9,226 nucleotides of DNA, taken from an uncultured Muribaculaceae bacterium (GTDB lineage: Bacteria; Bacteroidota; Bacteroidia; Bacteroidales; Muribaculaceae). The notes under the pieces were generated by a model. The model ran no database searches. It saw only the letters and a program-made list of their open reading frames with translations, and was not told the origin of the DNA. Within the stretch, counting starts at the first letter, position 1, and each line of letters begins with the position of its first letter. Location: contig CAJTMM010000046.1 in NCBI GenBank assembly GCA_910577465.1, positions 1 to 9,226 of the forward strand, written 5' to 3'. Made by a program: the position numbers and the translations under genes. This document shows, in pieces, positions 6,057 through 9,226 of this stretch.

Positions 6057-7016
6057 ATGCAAATATCTCGAAAAAAACTATGGATGTCCTCGCGCGACTA
6101 CATTTTCATCGCATTCGGCATCCTTCTCTACGCCTTTGGCTTCTCAGCATTCATTTTTCAGGAAAAAGTGGTTATCGGAGGGGTGGCAGGTATCGGCACC
6201 ATCATCTTCCTGTTGTCAGAACACTGGTTCGGCTATGGCATTCCGGTCGCCATATCGCAGTTTGTTGTCAACATGGTATTGCTATCCTTGGCTTATCGCA
6301 TTGTCGGCAAGCAGTTTGTCCTGCGCACAATATTTGGGGTTGTCCTGATTTCTCTTTTCATCGGATTCCTCACACCAATGTTCAACAGTCCATTGGTCGA
6401 TGGCCAGCCATTCATGAACGTAATCATCGGGGCACTCATGTGCGGCATTGGATTGGGGCTGTCATTCACGCACAACGGTAGCACAGGCGGCACCGACATC
6501 GTCGCAGCCATGGTATCCAAACGCTCCAATGTCAGCATCGGACGCACCATGATTTACGTCGACATGTGCATCATATCATCATCCTACTTCATCGTCCACC
6601 AGATTGACACCGTAGTCTACGGCTTCATCGTACTCGTCATAGTGGCATTGATGACCGATATGATTATCAACACCAACCGTCAAGCCGTCCAGTTCACGAT
6701 ATTCTCACCGCATTGGGAAGAAATAGCCACCGCCATCAACAACGAGGCCAATCGCGGCTGTACCGTCATCAACGGCATGGGATGGTACTCCAAACAAGAG
6801 GTGAAGGTGCTCCTGGTCATGTGCCGTAAAATCGAATCCGTGACCATATTCCGCATCATTAAAAGCATCGACGAAAACGCCTTCATCACGCAAGCCAACG
6901 TCAACGGAGTCTACGGCAAAGGCTTCGATGCCATGAAGCTGAAAGTGACCCCGCACCACACCAACCATACGGTTCATAATACCGACACACCGGTCAAGAC
7001 TTCCGACAGCAAATAA
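6057..7016 (+). CDS. YitT family membrane protein with C-terminal DUF2179 domain
   Basis: The 319-residue product (ATG at 6057; an upstream in-frame TTG falls inside the promoter) has the standard YitT architecture. Hydrophobic helices lie near residues 15-34, 37-53, 60-82, 89-106, 120-136 and 164-204, arranged as two related halves, with the family's conserved HNGSTGGTDIVA motif at 139-150. The cytoplasmic DUF2179 domain follows at about 212-297 (VQFTIFSP, CTVINGMGWYSKQEVKVLL, DENAFITQANVNGVYGKGF). A short His/Thr-rich tail (300-319) is outside the domain. Family members are inner-membrane proteins of unknown substrate; ligand sensing by DUF2179 is often proposed but not shown here. The next gene starts one base after the stop, implying co-transcription and probable translational coupling. 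Confidence 0.9.
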   Translation: MQISRKKLWMSSRDYIFIAFGILLYAFGFSAFIFQEKVVIGGVAGIGTIIFLLSEHWFGYGIPVAISQFVVNMVLLSLAYRIVGKQFVLRTIFGVVLISLFIGFLTPMFNSPLVDGQPFMNVIIGALMCGIGLGLSFTHNGSTGGTDIVAAMVSKRSNVSIGRTMIYVDMCIISSSYFIVHQIDTVVYGFIVLVIVALMTDMIINTNRQAVQFTIFSPHWEEIATAINNEANRGCTVINGMGWYSKQEVKVLLVMCRKIESVTIFRIIKSIDENAFITQANVNGVYGKGFDAMKLKVTPHHTNHTVHNTDTPVKTSDSK

Positions 7017-7017
7017 C

Positions 7018-7533
7018 GTGGCGGACAACTATCTCGAACGAAAAATGGAGGACTACCGCAGCGGCCGCACAGCCACTGCGCCTAAACGCACCGGCACATC
7101 ACCATCACGCGCCAACGACTGCCGCTTGTCCGTAACCCTGCCGGCTCGCATATTTGTCATCGACGGCACCGACTCACCATGCGCCGCCATCATACGCACA
7201 CTCCGCAAAGCCGGATGCCAAGTGGCATTCTCCTCCGCCGACACACGGGCAGGCAATCTCCTGGCGCAATCCACCGGTTCGCAATTCCACCCCATCCCGA
7301 AAGACGACGATAGCCGAATCCCCCAAGCCATACAATATGCCATAAACAAATGGGGCGGCATCGACGCTCTGATTAACACCCGTCGGGAACTCCCCGCCGT
7401 CATACATCAATTTCTGAACGAACACCACATCCCGCACCTGACACTTAACGCCACTCAGGTCACACCCGACACCTTAGCAGGCATGAGCCTGATTTCGCTT
7501 ACCCTCTTGGCGGAAAAGCAACCCCTCAAATAA
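7018..7533 (+). CDS. Short SDR-like Rossmann protein, catalytic part missing
   Basis: The frame begins with GTG one base after the yitT stop; an in-frame ATG at 7045 is the alternative start. The 171-residue product has a charged leader (1-35, NYLERKMEDYRSGR), then a segment that aligns by eye with the first half of a short-chain dehydrogenase: strand IFVIDGTDSPCAAIIRTLRKAGCQVAF (45-71) in place of the TGxxxGIG dinucleotide loop, an ADTRAG strand-helix turn, and WGGIDALINTRRE (112-124) in place of the GxxDxLVNNAG motif. The glycine loop is degenerate (only Gly50 survives) and NNAG is changed to NTRR. The protein ends where the Ser-Tyr-xxx-Lys catalytic half should begin; residues 125-171 contain no YxxxK. 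It is therefore unlikely to be an active dehydrogenase; a regulatory or scaffold role, or a decaying gene, are alternatives. It converges on the next gene with only 12 bases between the stops. Confidence 0.6.
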   Translation: MADNYLERKMEDYRSGRTATAPKRTGTSPSRANDCRLSVTLPARIFVIDGTDSPCAAIIRTLRKAGCQVAFSSADTRAGNLLAQSTGSQFHPIPKDDDSRIPQAIQYAINKWGGIDALINTRRELPAVIHQFLNEHHIPHLTLNATQVTPDTLAGMSLISLTLLAEKQPLK

Positions 7534-7545
7534 TCCTTACTCTCG

Positions 7546-8301
7546 TTATTTCAACCTGTATTGCCCCTTCTTGGCTGTTCTGGAACCATAAGCCACCGCA
7601 TGACGTGTACACGCATGGTAGCACCCCAGACACATTGCGCAATTATCGCCCCAGCAAGGTCTCCCATCCACCATCTCGATATTACTCAGCGGACAAACCT
7701 TGGCACATCCGCCGCAACCCACACACTCTCCGGTAGCATGCAGCGGCTTGGGCGACATCATGTATCGCATGAACAACGGATACACCACACGCGTCTTCAG
7801 CCACGCGCACTTCCCCTTCAACACATCATCTATCGGCGACGCGCACTTTATAGCACGTGCCACACGGCGCACCCTTTCGGACATAGCTTGTAACTTTCCA
7901 GTCTCCACATCAGCCGTATCAACGTCAAATCCGGGCAACAGCACATAAGTATTCGGCATAGTCACCGAATGCGCCGCCACGCCGCGCCAACCGCGCCGAC
8001 GCATCTCCTTGCGCCACATTTCATGCGTCAGCCCCGTATCATCGCCACACGTACACACCATATAATGCTTCACATCTGCGACCTCACCACGCAACTCCAC
8101 ATGGCGCATAAAACGGCGCATCACCGGCGGCACGCCCCACGAATGCACGGGAAACATCCACACCACACGCTCGTCAGCACCTATATCATACGACATGCGC
8201 TGATCCTTCGCACCCACCATCACCACACTATCACCAAGCAGCCCGGCAAGCAACCCGGCTACACGCTTGGTGTTTCCCGTACCTGAAAAGCAGAATATCA
8301 T
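7546..8301 (-). CDS. EFR1-type flavodoxin-ferredoxin fusion protein
   Basis: The 251-residue product joins two electron-carrier domains. Residues 1-150 form a flavodoxin-like fold: FSGTGNTKRVA (5-15) is the FMN phosphate loop, and FPVHSWGVPPVMRRFM (50-65) and the CTCGDDTG strand-loop (83-90) sit where the flavin ring is bound. Residues 190-235 carry two 4Fe-4S motifs: Cys193/196/199 with Cys203 followed by Pro, and Cys221/224/227 with Cys231. This arrangement is that of the EFR1 family, thought to be soluble cytoplasmic redox proteins; the partner is unknown. The ATG at 8301 overlaps the stop of the upstream DUF2027-Smr gene as ATGA, which indicates translational coupling. There is no room for a terminator before the convergent SDR-like gene. 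Confidence 0.88.
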   Translation of the reverse strand: MIFCFSGTGNTKRVAGLLAGLLGDSVVMVGAKDQRMSYDIGADERVVWMFPVHSWGVPPVMRRFMRHVELRGEVADVKHYMVCTCGDDTGLTHEMWRKEMRRRGWRGVAAHSVTMPNTYVLLPGFDVDTADVETGKLQAMSERVRRVARAIKCASPIDDVLKGKCAWLKTRVVYPLFMRYMMSPKPLHATGECVGCGGCAKVCPLSNIEMVDGRPCWGDNCAMCLGCYHACTRHAVAYGSRTAKKGQYRLK

Positions 8302-9226
8302 CGTATGGTCACCTGTGTAGCTCCGTAGCCATATTCTCTGAACGAAGCGTCCTGCACATCATTACCCTTGTATCGGTGATTCAGTTCCTTCATTATCGCA
8401 TTGCGCAGCACACCCTCACCCTTACCGTGGATAAATACTATCTTCTGACCCTTGTTCTTGCGGTTCTCATCCATCACGCGGCTGAACTCATCCACTTGCA
8501 GATTCAGCATATCCGCGTTCGACAGTCCTCGGGTGCTGTCCACCAACTCGGCGATATGAAGGTCCACTACTATCACATCACCCCTGCGGTCCTGCTTGCT
8601 GCGGCGTTTCACCACCCTCTTGCGCGGAGCCGGCACATCCTTTTTCGACCGCAACGCCGTTTCAATACGCTCTCCGTCTATCGGCTTGACCTTATGTGGC
8701 ACATCATCCTTCACTATCTCGAATGCTATCACGGGCACATCGAAATACATATTCTCCTTGAAGCAATGCAACTTCGCAAATTTCGTAGTGTCCACCCGCA
8801 ACTCCACTGAAGCCGGTCTTTTCAAACCGAATCCCTTATCGCGCTTGAATGCTATGTATTGTATGGCGACACGCTCCATACCGGGCAGATCCTCTCTGCC
8901 CACTTCGCCTATAAACACCTGAATGTTCGGCTCCACTATTCCTGCATAACGCGTCGTCCACTCATTCGAGTCATCGCTGCGTGTCAGATACGAGAAATAC
9001 AGGAAATAATTCGAGTCATTCACCAGATATGTATCAAAACTCGTGGCGGACAGTTGCTTCAGGTCATGGGCTTCGTAGCCCAGCACCACATTAAGCTTCT
9101 CCCCTTCCGGAGTCTCCTCTATAGGCATCTCGTCAACCACCGGAACAGCTGCAGCCACAACCTCCTTGGTCACCGCCGCCGGCTGTTTCACTGCCACCGC
9201 CGTATGCTCAGCCGTAGGGGCAGGCT
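8298..9226 (-). CDS. DUF2027-Smr domain protein, 3' part (5' end beyond the right edge)
   Basis: The frame is open to the right edge, giving 308 visible residues. A GTG at 9197 can serve as a start in silico, but codons upstream of it remain open, and known members begin further upstream, so the true start lies outside. Numbering from 9197: an Ala/Val/Pro-rich linker (1-32); a DUF2027 domain at about 33-185 (LNVVLGYEAHD, YLVNDSNYFLYFSYLTRSD, ERVAIQYIAFKRD, FDVPVIAFEIVKDD); a basic hinge 188-206 with clustered Lys/Arg; and a C-terminal Smr domain 208-299. The Smr hallmarks are DLH at 212-214 and HGKGEGVLR at 257-265. Smr domains bind or nick nucleic acids in MutS2 and related proteins; the job of the Bacteroidetes DUF2027 fusion is not established. 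The gene overlaps the next by 4 bases. Confidence 0.9.
   Translation of the reverse strand, partial: PAPTAEHTAVAVKQPAAVTKEVVAAAVPVVDEMPIEETPEGEKLNVVLGYEAHDLKQLSATSFDTYLVNDSNYFLYFSYLTRSDDSNEWTTRYAGIVEPNIQVFIGEVGREDLPGMERVAIQYIAFKRDKGFGLKRPASVELRVDTTKFAKLHCFKENMYFDVPVIAFEIVKDDVPHKVKPIDGERIETALRSKKDVPAPRKRVVKRRSKQDRRGDVIVVDLHIAELVDSTRGLSNADMLNLQVDEFSRVMDENRKNKGQKIVFIHGKGEGVLRNAIMKELNHRYKGNDVQDASFREYGYGATQVTIR

Noticed and set aside
7969..8286. Plus-strand frame of 105 codons opposite the EFR1 gene
   Set aside because: Composition dominated by His, Thr and Arg; the minus strand encodes clear flavodoxin motifs here.

Overview
The window looks like part of a Bacteroidales chromosome, plausibly from the Muribaculaceae/Bacteroides side of the order. 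Three start regions carry the Bacteroidetes-type promoter (a TTTG box, about 20 bases, then a TAnnTTTG-like box). The gene set is also typical of the order: a DUF2027-Smr fusion, a PorT-like outer-membrane barrel, an EFR1-type flavodoxin-ferredoxin, a YitT protein and an acpP-fabF pair. Family names come from reading motifs; no database was searched.

Layout. (1) 1-581, minus: 5' part of a secreted glycine-rich, probably beta-solenoid protein that runs off the left edge. (2) 582-1231: a 650-base gap without a convincing gene. It contains a 240-base imperfect foldback (668-907), a smaller dyad (919-963) and a 17-bp bidirectional terminator (1165-1205). (3) 1232-2816, minus: acpP then fabF, the fatty-acid carrier protein and its condensing enzyme, under one promoter. 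(4) 3087-3935, plus: a DUF3298 lipoprotein. (5) 4046-5884, minus: an outer-membrane barrel gene followed 9 bases later by trpS, with a 12-bp stem between trpS and the convergent lipoprotein gene. (6) 6057-7533, plus: a YitT membrane protein followed one base later by a short, degenerate SDR-like Rossmann protein. (7) 7546-9226, minus: a DUF2027-Smr protein (5' end outside the window) overlapping by 4 bases an EFR1-type flavodoxin-ferredoxin.

How the genes relate. acpP-fabF is a functional pair in fatty-acid elongation. Barrel-trpS, yitT-SDR and Smr-EFR1 look co-transcribed from their spacing, but no shared pathway is evident. Most of the window is ordinary housekeeping and envelope content. 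The most unusual signal is the foldback at 668-907, where eight short perfect helices stack in order around a 7-base loop, in a gap beside the well-known acpP-fabF locus. The degenerate SDR and the truncated secreted protein are next in interest.
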